Origin: an uncultured Bacteroidales bacterium | GTDB lineage: Bacteria > Bacteroidota > Bacteroidia > Bacteroidales > UBA932 | DNA length: 48,627 nt | NCBI GenBank assembly: GCA_905234285.1 | Contig: CAJOHK010000014.1 | Coordinates: forward strand, 1 to 48,627 | Direction of reading: 5' to 3' | In this document: piece by piece, positions 16,704 to 24,206 of the stretch | How positions within the stretch are numbered: the stretch's first letter is position 1 | Layout: the number at the start of each line of letters is the position of its first letter | Position numbers and translations under genes: made by a program | Notes under the pieces: generated by a model | The model's database searches: none | What the model was told of the DNA's origin: nothing | Seen by the model: only the letters and a program-made list of their open reading frames with translations

Positions 16704-17024
16704 TCAGACGGAAAGCGTCATTTTTGCGCAGAGTGTTTCGTCGGGAAGGGACAGCAGGACCTCGGCCGTAGAAGGGTCTTTAAAAGTCCAAATGTAGCGC
16801 AGGGATCCTACAGAAGGCAGCACTGGAACTAAAAACTTGATGTCCTTGGCGCCCTTGAGACTGCGGTCCATCAAATCCAGGGCCATTTGCACCAGCGTGA
16901 CGCCGGGCGTAATGGGATAGCCGGGGAAATGGGCCTTGTAAATGGGACTCTCGGGAAGAAGGCGCACGGTGGCACTCCCCTCTTCCCGGGATACAATTTC
17001 GTATAAGATACCTTGAAGAAGCAT
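16704..17024 (-). CDS. FabZ-like 3-hydroxyacyl-ACP dehydratase (ApeI-type)
   Basis: A small hotdog-fold protein of 106 residues with HFPGYPITPGV near residue 32, the catalytic-histidine block of FabA/FabZ dehydratases. It is shorter than FabZ (about 140-150) but in the range of the small dehydratases found in aryl-polyene clusters. It would remove water from 3-hydroxyacyl-ACP to create the conjugated double bonds. It lies 4 bp after the broken lolA-like gene. A second hotdog dehydratase of another type is at 21456-21884. Confidence 0.78.
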   Translation of the reverse strand: MLLQGILYEIVSREEGSATVRLLPESPIYKAHFPGYPITPGVTLVQMALDLMDRSLKGAKDIKFLVPVLPSVGSLRYIWTFKDPSTAEVLLSLPDETLCAKMTLSV

Positions 17025-17028
17025 AGTC

Positions 17029-17519
17029 TTAGTTGAACAGGGTCTCTGAAAGTTCGGGATTCCTTACCAGTTTGGTAAAGCGGAGCTTGGTCCAACCGCC
17101 GTCCGGGGCTACCATCAGCACTTCCTGTGCCTGGAGACTGGTGCTGTCTACAGTAAGGATAATACGGGAAAACAGCTGCTTAAGGTCCCTGCGGATGGGC
17201 TCCAGGGTAACGGTGAGCTGGGCGCCGTTTTCCAGCACCGTTGCTTTGAAATCGGCATCAGAGGGCAAGCGGAAGCGGCGGGGGCTCTCTCCGTCGAATA
17301 CCGTAAGGCGCGTGACGGGCGATGTCACTTCCCAACGCACTTTGTCGCGCCCTGGCTCTCCAGATTCTCCTCAAGGAGTGGCGAATGCTTCACCTGTTCC
17401 CAACTGGCTTGCAGCGAGGCCGGCAGGTTCACTTCGCGGATGCGCTGGAGTAAATCGGCCTCCTGCGCCCCGGCTAAAGTGCAGATGAAAAGGCACAAAG
17501 CAGAAAGGATCTTCTTCAT
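17029..17519 (-). pseudogene. LolA-like lipoprotein carrier gene, frameshifted
   Basis: Two consecutive frames together make one LolA-like protein. The 5' part, from the ATG at 17519, encodes a signal peptide (KKILSALCLF to AGAQ) and about 45 further residues ending LEENLESQG. It then shifts and stops at 17325. The 3' part resumes with D-K-V-R-W-E-V-T-S-P near 17345 and continues in the other frame to 17029. In LolA proteins a short strand of about eight residues separates the S-x-G and the R-W-E-x-x-x-P motifs. Here it is missing, so the change looks like a small out-of-frame deletion and not a single-base error. LolA homologues are regular members of aryl-polyene clusters. The ATG overlaps the stop of the DMT gene by 4 bp. 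Confidence 0.75.
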
Positions 17520-17872
17520 CGGGCAATGAAGGCGCAGCCTGTGAGGATAAGGAAAATGCCCACCCACTGCGTCCAGACTATGGTTTCATGGAACAGCAGT
17601 GCGGCAACAATGATGCCAAAGAGGTAACTCAGCGACGAGAGCGGATACACCTGGCTGAAGGGATAATTCCGGAGCATGTAAATCCACTCTACCGTGGCCG
17701 ATATGCCGATTACTCCGGCAAGCAGCAGCCACCAGTTGGTGAGCAGGCTGTCGCGGAAGAAGGTCCAGGTCCAGCTGAAGGTGCCCATCTTTTGGGCGGC
17801 CATCTTGAAAGAAGACTGGCAGCCGCACATGAGCAGCGCCTGCGTAATGGAGAGGAACAGCAGCTTAAACAT
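17516..17872 (-). CDS. Small DMT/EamA-like membrane protein with four helices
   Basis: A hydrophobic protein of 118 residues with four predicted membrane helices and the EamA/SMR-like pattern ending ETIVWTQWVGIFLILTG, as in ArnE/ArnF-like half-transporters. Such proteins move small molecules or undecaprenyl-linked sugars across the inner membrane. The start overlaps the end of the partial ketosynthase gene by 8 bp and the stop overlaps the lolA-like gene by 4 bp, so it is firmly inside the operon. Its role in the pathway is unknown; it may supply or flip a glycosyl or lipid intermediate for the GT2 enzyme. Confidence 0.7.
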   Translation of the reverse strand: MFKLLFLSITQALLMCGCQSSFKMAAQKMGTFSWTWTFFRDSLLTNWWLLLAGVIGISATVEWIYMLRNYPFSQVYPLSSLSYLFGIIVAALLFHETIVWTQWVGIFLILTGCAFIAR

Positions 17873-18389
17873 GGTTACAGGCAGTTAAAACTACAGCAAT
17901 GGCGCGCTCTGCGCCGGGAAGGCCGCTCTGGTCCATGCGCGGGGTGCGCTCGTCCAGCCAGCAGACAAGGGCCGATTGGATATCGCCCAAACGGATTTGG
18001 GTAATGGCGTCGTCCAGGGCGCTCAGGAAAGAGCGTCCGGTGTGGGAATAGGTGGCGTTGTAGCCGTGGCAGCCGAGGCAGATGGCAATGAGCGATCCGG
18101 GCGTATTGTGCGTGCTTTGCATGAAATGCACGGGGCGCATGGTGCCATCGTCCAGGCCCAGCACACCGCATAGAAAGGCCTCGGAATTCTCCATGCAGCC
18201 ATAGTCGGTGGCGGTGATGACGGCATCGGGATTCTCCAGTCCAGCCTGCCTCAGGGCCTGCGTAGAGCACCAGACCGCCCGCTTGAGCAATCGGCCCAGC
18301 CGACGGGCCTCCAGAGGCGAAATCACCTCGCGGAAGTCGGGGTCGTCATGGCCCAGACAAACCAGGGATTGGATTTTTACGTCTCTCAT
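17865..18389 (-). CDS. Partial ketosynthase-like protein (Ketoacyl-synt_2 / chain-length-factor type)
   Basis: A protein of 174 residues from the ATG at 18389, which overlaps the upstream ketosynthase stop by 4 bp. It matches the N-terminal ketoacyl-synthase-like family found in aryl-polyene clusters: RLLKRAVWCSTQALRQAGL, then VITATDYGCMENSEAFL, then HFMQSTHNTPGSLIAICLGCHGYNATYSH. It covers only the N-terminal thiolase half and lacks the active-site Cys-His-His set. It probably pairs with the complete ketosynthase encoded just upstream, like the chain-length factors of type II polyketide synthases. That pairing is inferred from gene order. Confidence 0.72.
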   Translation of the reverse strand: MRDVKIQSLVCLGHDDPDFREVISPLEARRLGRLLKRAVWCSTQALRQAGLENPDAVITATDYGCMENSEAFLCGVLGLDDGTMRPVHFMQSTHNTPGSLIAICLGCHGYNATYSHTGRSFLSALDDAITQIRLGDIQSALVCWLDERTPRMDQSGLPGAERAIAVVLTACNHV

Positions 18390-19624
18390 GGCTTGGAAAT
18401 AATCATGGATGAATCGTTTCCGCCGAAGCCGAAGGCATTGCAAATGATGTGCGAAAGAAACTCTTTGCGCTGCTCGGTATAAGGCGTGACGCAGGCGGGA
18501 TCGGGGGTGTTCCAGTTTAGCTGCGGTGGAATGAAGCCGTGCTGCAGGGCCAGGAGACAGAAGACCGCCTCGATGGACCCGGACGCACTGGTGGTGTGCC
18601 CCGTGAAGGGCTTGGTGGAAGAAACGGGCGGTAACTGCCCGCCGAAGATCCGGCGCAGCGCCGTGGTCTCCGAAGCGTCGTTGTTGGGCGTACCCGTGCC
18701 GTGCGCATTCACGTAGTCGATTTGCGATGGCTGCAGTCCGGCACGCTCCAGCGCCTGTTTCATGGCCAGATAGGCGCCCTCACCGTTCTCGGACGATGCC
18801 GTCTGGTGAAAAGCGTCGCAGGCATTGCCGAAACCGCTGAGCCGGGCCAGGACGTTGGCCCCGCGGGCCTTGGCCGATGCGGCCGTTTCCAGCACCAGAT
18901 AGGCGGCACCCTCTCCCAGATTGAGGCCGGCGCGGGTGGCGTCGAAGGGACGGCAGGGCTGCCGGTCCAGGATCATGAGGGAATTGAAGCCGTTCAGGTG
19001 GTAGTTGGAAAGGCTTTCGCTGCCACCAGCCACTACGCAATGGTATCGGCCGGCACGGATGAGGTTGGCGCCATAAATGATGGCATTAAGGGCCGATGAG
19101 CAAGCTGTAGAAAGCGTAGTGGCCCACTCAAAGCCTAAGAGCCGCGCTGCCAGATCGGTAGAAACACCGCAACTGTGCCAGGACGGATAAGTTGGGAACA
19201 CTTTCTCTGTAAGGTCCATGCATCCCACCGTAGTGCCAGAAATCAGAGGAATACCGCCTAGAAGCGGCACCTTATCCGGAGATGTGCCCTTTTCTGGAGC
19301 ATTTGCCCGTACAGGGTCGCGAAGCGACGCGGAAGAAAAGGGTACATCGCAGGAGCATAGGGCCGCTTCCTGCAAGGCTTCCTGTAATGCCACCACAGAC
19401 AGCAGGCTGGTGCGGGGCCAGGTGTCGGGGACGCCGCACAGGGCGGCCAGTTCCTGGTTGGAAAGCGGCACCTCCCCTACCGGGAAATCCTTCTGCGAGG
19501 TTTCCAGGTAGCGGACGGGCCCGAGGCCCGGGCGGCCGGCACGCAATGCCTCCAGGGTAACGGCTTTGCCGCACCCCAGCGCGCTCACTACGCCTGCTCC
19601 CGTTATGACCAGTGGCTCAATCAC
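18386..19624 (-). CDS. Beta-ketoacyl-ACP synthase (FabF-like) with an internal palindrome-encoded insert
   Basis: A ketosynthase of 412 residues with a full catalytic triad: Cys175 in STACSSAL, His308 in NAHGTGT and His343 in KPFTGHTTSASG. It starts with GTG immediately after the TAA of the ACP gene. Residues about 93-115 do not look like ketosynthase sequence: they are encoded by a 68-bp imperfect palindrome (19281-19348) that keeps the frame open. The fold resumes with IPLISGTTVG. The enzyme should extend the aryl starter with malonyl units on the neighbouring ACP (19625-19885). Its partial partner follows at 17865-18389. Confidence 0.88.
   Translation of the reverse strand: MIEPLVITGAGVVSALGCGKAVTLEALRAGRPGLGPVRYLETSQKDFPVGEVPLSNQELAALCGVPDTWPRTSLLSVVALQEALQEAALCSCDVPFSSASLRDPVRANAPEKGTSPDKVPLLGGIPLISGTTVGCMDLTEKVFPTYPSWHSCGVSTDLAARLLGFEWATTLSTACSSALNAIIYGANLIRAGRYHCVVAGGSESLSNYHLNGFNSLMILDRQPCRPFDATRAGLNLGEGAAYLVLETAASAKARGANVLARLSGFGNACDAFHQTASSENGEGAYLAMKQALERAGLQPSQIDYVNAHGTGTPNNDASETTALRRIFGGQLPPVSSTKPFTGHTTSASGSIEAVFCLLALQHGFIPPQLNWNTPDPACVTPYTEQRKEFLSHIICNAFGFGGNDSSMIISKP
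19281..19348. repeat. 68-bp palindromic insert within the ketosynthase gene
   Basis: GATGTGCCCTTTTCT (19281-19295) and AGAAAAGGGTACATC (19334-19348) are inverted repeats with one mismatch in 15. Between them lies a smaller perfect hairpin, GTCGC (19316-19320) and GCGAC (19324-19328). The element has no stop in the ketosynthase frame. Its position in an otherwise conserved gene suggests a small palindromic mobile element of the REP or RPE kind. Confidence 0.65.
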
Positions 19625-19885
19625 TTATTTGGTGCGGTTGGCGGCCACATAAGAGGCCATGGTGGCGATGCTGGTGAACACGGCCTTGCCATCGGCCGGG
19701 GTGGCCAGGCGAATGCCGTAGTTCTTCTCCAGAAGTACGATAAGCTCCAGCACATCGATGGAATCCAGGCCCAGGCCTTCGTCGCCGAAGAGCGGGGCGT
19801 TGTCCTCGATGTCCTCCGGGGTCATGCCTTCCAGATTGAGTGCATCTATTACTTTGAGTTTGATCTCGTTAATCAGTTGTTCCAT
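19625..19885 (-). CDS. Acyl carrier protein of the aryl-polyene-like operon
   Basis: An acidic protein of 86 residues. The phosphopantetheine site is Ser42 in GLGLDSIDVLEL. It resembles the second ACP type of aryl-polyene clusters, with an extended DEGLGLDS loop, and is distinct from the ACP at 22757-22999 (DLGIDSLE). The ATG is 3 bp after the stop of the partial ketosynthase-like gene, and its TAA is directly followed by the GTG of the next ketosynthase. It probably carries the growing polyene chain. Confidence 0.88.
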   Translation of the reverse strand: MEQLINEIKLKVIDALNLEGMTPEDIEDNAPLFGDEGLGLDSIDVLELIVLLEKNYGIRLATPADGKAVFTSIATMASYVAANRTK

Positions 19886-19888
19886 ATA

Positions 19889-20380
19889 TTATATGTCGTT
19901 ATTATCAATTAACCAGGCTTCTGCCGTCCATTCGGTGTCGGAGGGGCAGTCTATCCAGGCTACAATGGCCGAGCGGGTCTCGCGGTCCAGGAAGGCCTGG
20001 CGAACAATGGCCTGGATTTGCGCCTTGTCAAAGGCTTCCAGTACATAGGCCGAAGATTCTCCGGCATATTTGTTCCGGATGGCTATCTCTCCCGTTACGA
20101 TATTGGGGAGCGTATAAACAAACAGCGCCGGCGAGGGGAAATCGGCCATGGAATCGGCGTAGTGGCGGTCGTTGGCCACGCAGCCTTCCCGGCTGAAGAC
20201 CAGCACCGCACGGTCCTGACGCGGTGTAAAGCGGTCGGGCGCCCCTGCTACCAGCATTTCTGTAAGGAGAAAACCCAGTTTGGACGCAATGTCCATTTTG
20301 AAGAACTTGGGATAGTCTCCGGCCAGTTCCCGGTACAGTTGGGAAAGGTTGGCACCGGAAGGGATGGTTACCTGCTTCAT
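19889..20380 (-). CDS. Partial ketosynthase-like protein of aryl-polyene clusters
   Basis: A protein of 163 residues with no signal peptide. The stretch VFSREGCVANDRHYADSM, then SPALFVYTLPNI with GEIAIRNKYAGESSAYV, resembles the central part of a thiolase-fold ketosynthase (the region around the active-site loop), but the catalytic Cys and His residues are missing. I recognise it as the short 3-oxoacyl-ACP-synthase-like protein of Bacteroidota pigment clusters. It overlaps the complete ketosynthase at 20377-21459 by 4 bp, so each complete ketosynthase in the operon is followed by a truncated partner. A structural or chain-length role is inferred. Confidence 0.6.
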   Translation of the reverse strand: MKQVTIPSGANLSQLYRELAGDYPKFFKMDIASKLGFLLTEMLVAGAPDRFTPRQDRAVLVFSREGCVANDRHYADSMADFPSPALFVYTLPNIVTGEIAIRNKYAGESSAYVLEAFDKAQIQAIVRQAFLDRETRSAIVAWIDCPSDTEWTAEAWLIDNNDI

Positions 20381-21459
20381 CGGGCACCTCCTTTTCTAAA
20401 GAGCAGTGCGCCGTTGACGCCGCCAAAGCCCGAGAGCAATTTGACAAAGGAATTCCCTTGGGCCGGACGTTCTTTGGCCGATACATTCACGGGGACACTC
20501 ACGCCCAGCGTCTCAAAGCCCTTGGTGGGCAGTACCACGCCGGTCTCCAGGGCCAGTATGGAAATGATGCTCTCCAGTATGCCGGCAGCCCCCATAGTGT
20601 GGCCGAAAACGCCTTTGAGGGCATTCACGGGCATGTTTTGCAGGCCGGCCCGGTACAGGGCGATGGCTTCCATCTCGTCATTATAACGGGTTGCCGTGCC
20701 ATGCACGTTCACAAATGCCACATCCTCCGGCCGGGCATGCTGCAGGACATAGCGCAGGGCATTGTAGCTGCCCTCGCCGGTACGGGACGGGCCGGAGATA
20801 TGGTTGGCGTCGTTGCGAATGCAGCCGCTGACGAGTTCCCATTGAGAAGCGTCAGCATGGCTGGATAAGACCATGGCGGCGGCGGCTTCGCCTAGATTGA
20901 GGCCGTCGCGGGCCGCGTCAAAGGGCTTGCAGGCTGTGAGGGACAACGCCTTAAGGGACTGGAACCCCGTCACGATGAACCGGGACTGCACCTCGGCGCC
21001 TGCCACTATTACGTGGTCATACTGGCCGCTCTGAATCATGCGCATGCCCTGCACCAGGGCCGCCAGGCCCGAGATGCAGGCATTGGACACCACCGTAGGC
21101 TGGGTGGTGACGCCCAGGGCATTGGCCAGCCGGCGCGCCTGGACAGCCAGGGAGACATCGGCTTTGCCCAAGACTTCCACGTTCCCCTTGATGGTAGAAA
21201 GCACCAGGCCGGTGCGGGGACTGGAGGCATCGATACCGGCTTCTTTCACAGCCGCCGATGCCGCATCGCGGACAATTTGGTCAAACAAGACGCCCTTCCC
21301 CACACAATCCCTGCTCAGTAAGGAAGCATAGTACGGCTCCGGGTAGCCGGTATGCAGGCATAGGGCAGTACGTCCCTGACGCACTGCGCGGAACACGTCT
21401 TGCGGCGTATTCCCCAGGGGTGTTACCACTCCGCTTCCTATGCAGTAGACCGGTGTCAT
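20377..21459 (-). CDS. Beta-ketoacyl-ACP synthase (FabF-like)
   Basis: A ketosynthase of 360 residues, slightly shorter than FabF (about 410). The catalytic triad is complete: Cys128 in SNACISGLAA, His253 in NVHGTATRYND and His287 in GVFGHTMGAAG. It overlaps the dehydratase gene upstream and the partial ketosynthase gene downstream by 4 bp each. It should condense malonyl-ACP with an aryl or acyl primer. Its sequence differs clearly from the other complete ketosynthase at 18386-19624, so the two probably act at different steps. Confidence 0.88.
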   Translation of the reverse strand: MTPVYCIGSGVVTPLGNTPQDVFRAVRQGRTALCLHTGYPEPYYASLLSRDCVGKGVLFDQIVRDAASAAVKEAGIDASSPRTGLVLSTIKGNVEVLGKADVSLAVQARRLANALGVTTQPTVVSNACISGLAALVQGMRMIQSGQYDHVIVAGAEVQSRFIVTGFQSLKALSLTACKPFDAARDGLNLGEAAAAMVLSSHADASQWELVSGCIRNDANHISGPSRTGEGSYNALRYVLQHARPEDVAFVNVHGTATRYNDEMEAIALYRAGLQNMPVNALKGVFGHTMGAAGILESIISILALETGVVLPTKGFETLGVSVPVNVSAKERPAQGNSFVKLLSGFGGVNGALLFRKGGAR

Positions 21460-21884
21460 TCGGGCAGGGCCGACTTTAAGTTGGCGGTGGCTATGACTTC
21501 ATTGCCGCACTTAACCACAACGTCTACAAGGGTAATCTTGAACACTTCCTGACGGACAATGACCTCAGTCTCCATGCGCTCCCCTGCTTGGGGCAAACGG
21601 ATAATCTCCAGTTTGCGCACCTGACCGATAAAGCCGATGCTCACCGGTACGTGCATGATGCACTTGCTGATATATCCCACGCGGGCGGCGCTGGCCTGGG
21701 CCATATGTTCTATCAGGCCGGCAGCGGCCAGATGGTCCCCTTCCATGAGCAGGTTTTTCCCCACTTCGGGGGTAAAAGCCACGATGGCCGACTCTGGCGT
21801 ATAGTTTTCCAGGGAGTCTACAAAACGGAAGGGCGGCTGCTGAGGCAGAAGCTCGCCGATGGGTATGTCACTAAACGGTTTCAT
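21456..21884 (-). CDS. Hotdog-fold 3-hydroxyacyl-ACP dehydratase (ApeP-like)
   Basis: A protein of 142 residues from the ATG at 21884. A longer frame to 22010 is rejected because it would lie mostly inside the acyltransferase gene. It begins with IPIGELLPQQPPFRFVDSL, typical of the ApeP-like dehydratases, and carries the helix LIEHMAQASAARVGY with the conserved glutamate. Together with the FabZ-like protein at 16704-17024 it supplies dehydratase activity. The start overlaps the end of the acyltransferase gene by 14 bp, which points to coupled translation. Confidence 0.78.
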   Translation of the reverse strand: MKPFSDIPIGELLPQQPPFRFVDSLENYTPESAIVAFTPEVGKNLLMEGDHLAAAGLIEHMAQASAARVGYISKCIMHVPVSIGFIGQVRKLEIIRLPQAGERMETEVIVRQEVFKITLVDVVVKCGNEVIATANLKSALPE

Positions 21885-22764
21885 GCCGCCAAAAATCGTA
21901 AAAGTTGTACCATTGATCGGGGTACTGGCGTACCACGCTCTCCAAAACCTGGGCATAGGCCCCGGCAAGGGCCTGTACTTTCTCCTGGTGGGTTCCCTCT
22001 GCGGGAACATCCAGGCGCTTTAAAATGACCTTATACAGGTGCACGCCCACCTTCATCACGAAGGGCACCAGCACGGGTGCTTCCCGCTGCACCGCCAGGT
22101 TAAACGGGCCCAGGGGAAAATCGGCTGACTCACCGAAGAAAGGCACGCTGACGGCCTTGTGAGACCCGAAAAGGCGGTCGGCCGGCAGGGAGACCATCTC
22201 TCCGTCGGCCAGGGCGTTGTTAAGGGCGAAGAGGTGGGACATGTCGTCCGAGACAGGAATCATCTCTACCTGGGTATTCCCGAACACGCGCGCCCGGTTT
22301 TGCATGATGGTAGCCGTTTCGCCGGCATACACCAGCACCTTGTGGGGGCGGGGCGAGGGCAACATATAGCCGGCCATCTCATAGTTGCCCACATGCGAAC
22401 TGAGCATAATCACAGGACCGTCCTTCATGGTGAGCCCGTAATAAATGTTCAAGTCCGTGGACTGCATCCCGAAGGAGCGGCCGGCATACACGGCAAAGCG
22501 GTCCATGACCACCTTGCCCATATTGTACATGTTGCGGAACACGTACAGGGCGCTGCGCAGACGGCCGTAGCCGATTCTATTGCGAAAGAAACTGTATGAG
22601 GCACTGCTGGTGCTCCCGTTTAGAAGATAGAACGGAATAGTGATGAAAGTAATGCCGTACATCACGCGCATGGGCACCCATCGGAATAAGCCGATGAGCG
22701 CCCGCTGCATCCAGGGCGTTCCGTCCGTGGAACCTTTCCAGCTCTTATGAGATGCTTTAGGCAA
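21871..22764 (-). CDS. LpxL/HtrB-type lysophospholipid acyltransferase
   Basis: A protein of 297 residues of the lauroyl/myristoyl-type acyltransferase family. A membrane-associated N-terminal segment (GLFRWVPMRVMYGITF to YLL) is followed by MLSSHVGNYEMAGYM near residue 115, where H-V-G-N-Y-E is the HX4E catalytic motif, and by LPADRLFGSHKAVSVPFFG near 190. LpxL-like proteins are standard members of aryl-polyene clusters and link the product to a lipid anchor. It overlaps the ACP gene by 8 bp. Confidence 0.82.
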   Translation of the reverse strand: MPKASHKSWKGSTDGTPWMQRALIGLFRWVPMRVMYGITFITIPFYLLNGSTSSASYSFFRNRIGYGRLRSALYVFRNMYNMGKVVMDRFAVYAGRSFGMQSTDLNIYYGLTMKDGPVIMLSSHVGNYEMAGYMLPSPRPHKVLVYAGETATIMQNRARVFGNTQVEMIPVSDDMSHLFALNNALADGEMVSLPADRLFGSHKAVSVPFFGESADFPLGPFNLAVQREAPVLVPFVMKVGVHLYKVILKRLDVPAEGTHQEKVQALAGAYAQVLESVVRQYPDQWYNFYDFWRHETV

Positions 22765-22999
22765 TATGGGCCTGAATGAACTGGCAGAACTGGTCCAGGG
22801 TGTGGAGTTCCTTGAAGTCTTCGGGCTTCATCTTATAGCCGAACTGGTCTTCTACCAGCACAACTACGTCTACTACTTCCAGGGAATCGATTCCCAGGTC
22901 TTCTTTGAGACGGGCGTCGGGGGAAAGCTTGTCTTCTTCAATTTCCAGGTCTTCTACCAGGAACGTGTTTACTTTCTCGTAAATTTCTTCGATGCTCAT
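22757..22999 (-). CDS. Acyl carrier protein of the aryl-polyene-like operon
   Basis: An acidic protein of 80 residues with the phosphopantetheine motif LGIDSLEVVD; the modified residue is Ser39. It is the second gene of the operon, 27 bp after the methyltransferase stop, in an AT-rich gap that contains no promoter matching the consensus. It overlaps the LpxL-like gene by 8 bp. The presence of two different ACPs next to two ketosynthase pairs is typical of aryl-polyene gene sets. Confidence 0.9.
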   Translation of the reverse strand: MSIEEIYEKVNTFLVEDLEIEEDKLSPDARLKEDLGIDSLEVVDVVVLVEDQFGYKMKPEDFKELHTLDQFCQFIQAHIA

Positions 23000-23026
23000 A
23001 ATAACAATTTTTAGATTTTAGTATAG

Positions 23027-24124
23027 TTAAACAATCTTTTTACAAACCATAATGCTGTGTCCGTGATTTCCCAGGCCGTCGTGAATGGTCTCTACCTGCA
23101 GGCCGGCTTCCTGCACAAGGCGGGTGAAGTCGTCGGAGTGGTACATCTTGGAGTTGCCGTTGGCCATGACCGTGAAATACAGGCTGGTCATGGTAAGGCA
23201 GAAGGCGGCGGGCTCGTACTTTTGACGGTCCCAGAAGGTTTCCATGATAAGAAGGCGGGTATTCCCGTCCATGACCTCGGCGGCGCGCCGGAGGATGCTC
23301 AGGATCTGGGGCTCGCTGAAGCAGTCCAGGAACTGGCTCATCCAGATGACGTCCGGGTGCAGGTCCTGCGGGAACTGGTTGGCGGGGTCCAGCAGGTTGG
23401 TGCCGAATCCGTGGATTCGCGCGGCATTGGGGTCTTGGGCGGTGGCCTTTTTCATGAGGCCGATTTGCTGGGGAAGATCCACGATGGTTACCTCGACCTT
23501 AGGATCATAGGCCACGCACCGCTGGGCAAAGCGGCCTGTATTGCCGCCCACATCCATAATTTTGCCAGGTTTCCCGGCAAAGACGATGGGCAGCGCCAGG
23601 TCAAAGGCGTTGTCGCTGTAAAAATGGTCAAAGCCAAACCAACTCTTTTGCACTTGCTCCGGCAGGGAGGAAAGGCCCTCGTAGATGGTGGGCCAGGGGC
23701 CGAAGTGCTCCAGGCCGGCGGGCCTGCCTTCCAGCAGGGATTCCTCCATTTTGAAGAAGCCCTGGTAGTTGACATCGTGGTTGAAGTCCAGGTTCACGCG
23801 GGTGGCGGGGTCTGTGACGAGGAACCAGCCGGTTTTAGTGATGGAGTACTTGTCGGTTTCCAGATTAATCTTGACCGTTCCAATGGATAGGGAGGCCTCC
23901 AGCAATACCTTGACGGCATAATTGGAGAGACCCGTTGCCTCCACCACCTCCTGGAGAGTCATCTCCCGGTTGCGGAGATGGTCCAGAATGCCGAATTTGA
24001 CCATGAGGCGGCTGGTCTGGAACACGAGGGGGCCAAAGGCGATAAACTCGGCCAGACGCTGCGCTTCGCGGGCATTATACGGATCTTGAGAATAGGTTTT
24101 CTCAATATTGGGAAACAAATTCAT
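23027..24124 (-). CDS. SAM-dependent O-methyltransferase
   Basis: A protein of 365 residues with the architecture of acetylserotonin/hydroxyneurosporene-type O-methyltransferases: an N-terminal winged-helix dimerisation domain (about 20-100) and a C-terminal Rossmann domain with IMDVGGNTGRFA near residue 190, TIVDLP near 212 and a late GHSIMVCKK strand. It would methylate a hydroxyl group, probably on the aryl head. A start seven codons upstream (TTG, 24145) is rejected because the -7 box at 24143-24150 overlaps it. This is the first gene of the operon, divergent from the deoxyhypusine-synthase-like gene. Confidence 0.85.
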   Translation of the reverse strand: MNLFPNIEKTYSQDPYNAREAQRLAEFIAFGPLVFQTSRLMVKFGILDHLRNREMTLQEVVEATGLSNYAVKVLLEASLSIGTVKINLETDKYSITKTGWFLVTDPATRVNLDFNHDVNYQGFFKMEESLLEGRPAGLEHFGPWPTIYEGLSSLPEQVQKSWFGFDHFYSDNAFDLALPIVFAGKPGKIMDVGGNTGRFAQRCVAYDPKVEVTIVDLPQQIGLMKKATAQDPNAARIHGFGTNLLDPANQFPQDLHPDVIWMSQFLDCFSEPQILSILRRAAEVMDGNTRLLIMETFWDRQKYEPAAFCLTMTSLYFTVMANGNSKMYHSDDFTRLVQEAGLQVETIHDGLGNHGHSIMVCKKIV

Positions 24125-24142
24125 CGAATCAAAAAATATTTG

Positions 24143-24150
24143 CAAATATA
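24143..24150 (-). promoter_or_regulatory. -7 box of the aryl-polyene-like operon
   Basis: TATATTTG on the minus strand (24150-24143) matches TAnnTTTG and is 18 bp before the methyltransferase ATG. No clear TTTG is found at the -33 position, so activation by a regulator is possible. Confidence 0.6.
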
Positions 24151-24171
24151 GTGTATTTCCCTATTATTTCC

Positions 24172-24179
24172 TAACTTTG
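24172..24179 (+). promoter_or_regulatory. -7 box of the deoxyhypusine-synthase-like gene
   Basis: TAACTTTG matches TAnnTTTG and lies 27 bp before the ATG at 24207. The -33 region is poor. It diverges from the minus-strand -7 box 21 bp away, so the two operons share an 82-bp control region. Confidence 0.55.
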
Positions 24180-24206
24180 CATATTGTGAACATAATTATA
24201 AAAGAT

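Noticed and set aside
19281..19348. The palindrome considered as a transcription terminator.
   Set aside because: It is inside an intact ketosynthase gene with a conserved 3' half, and no T-run follows.
24143..24179. Full -33/-7 promoters sought for the divergent aryl-polyene-like and deoxyhypusine-synthase-like genes.
   Set aside because: Only the -7 boxes fit; the TTTG at 24139-24142 is 29 bp from the plus-strand -7 box, too far for a -33 element.
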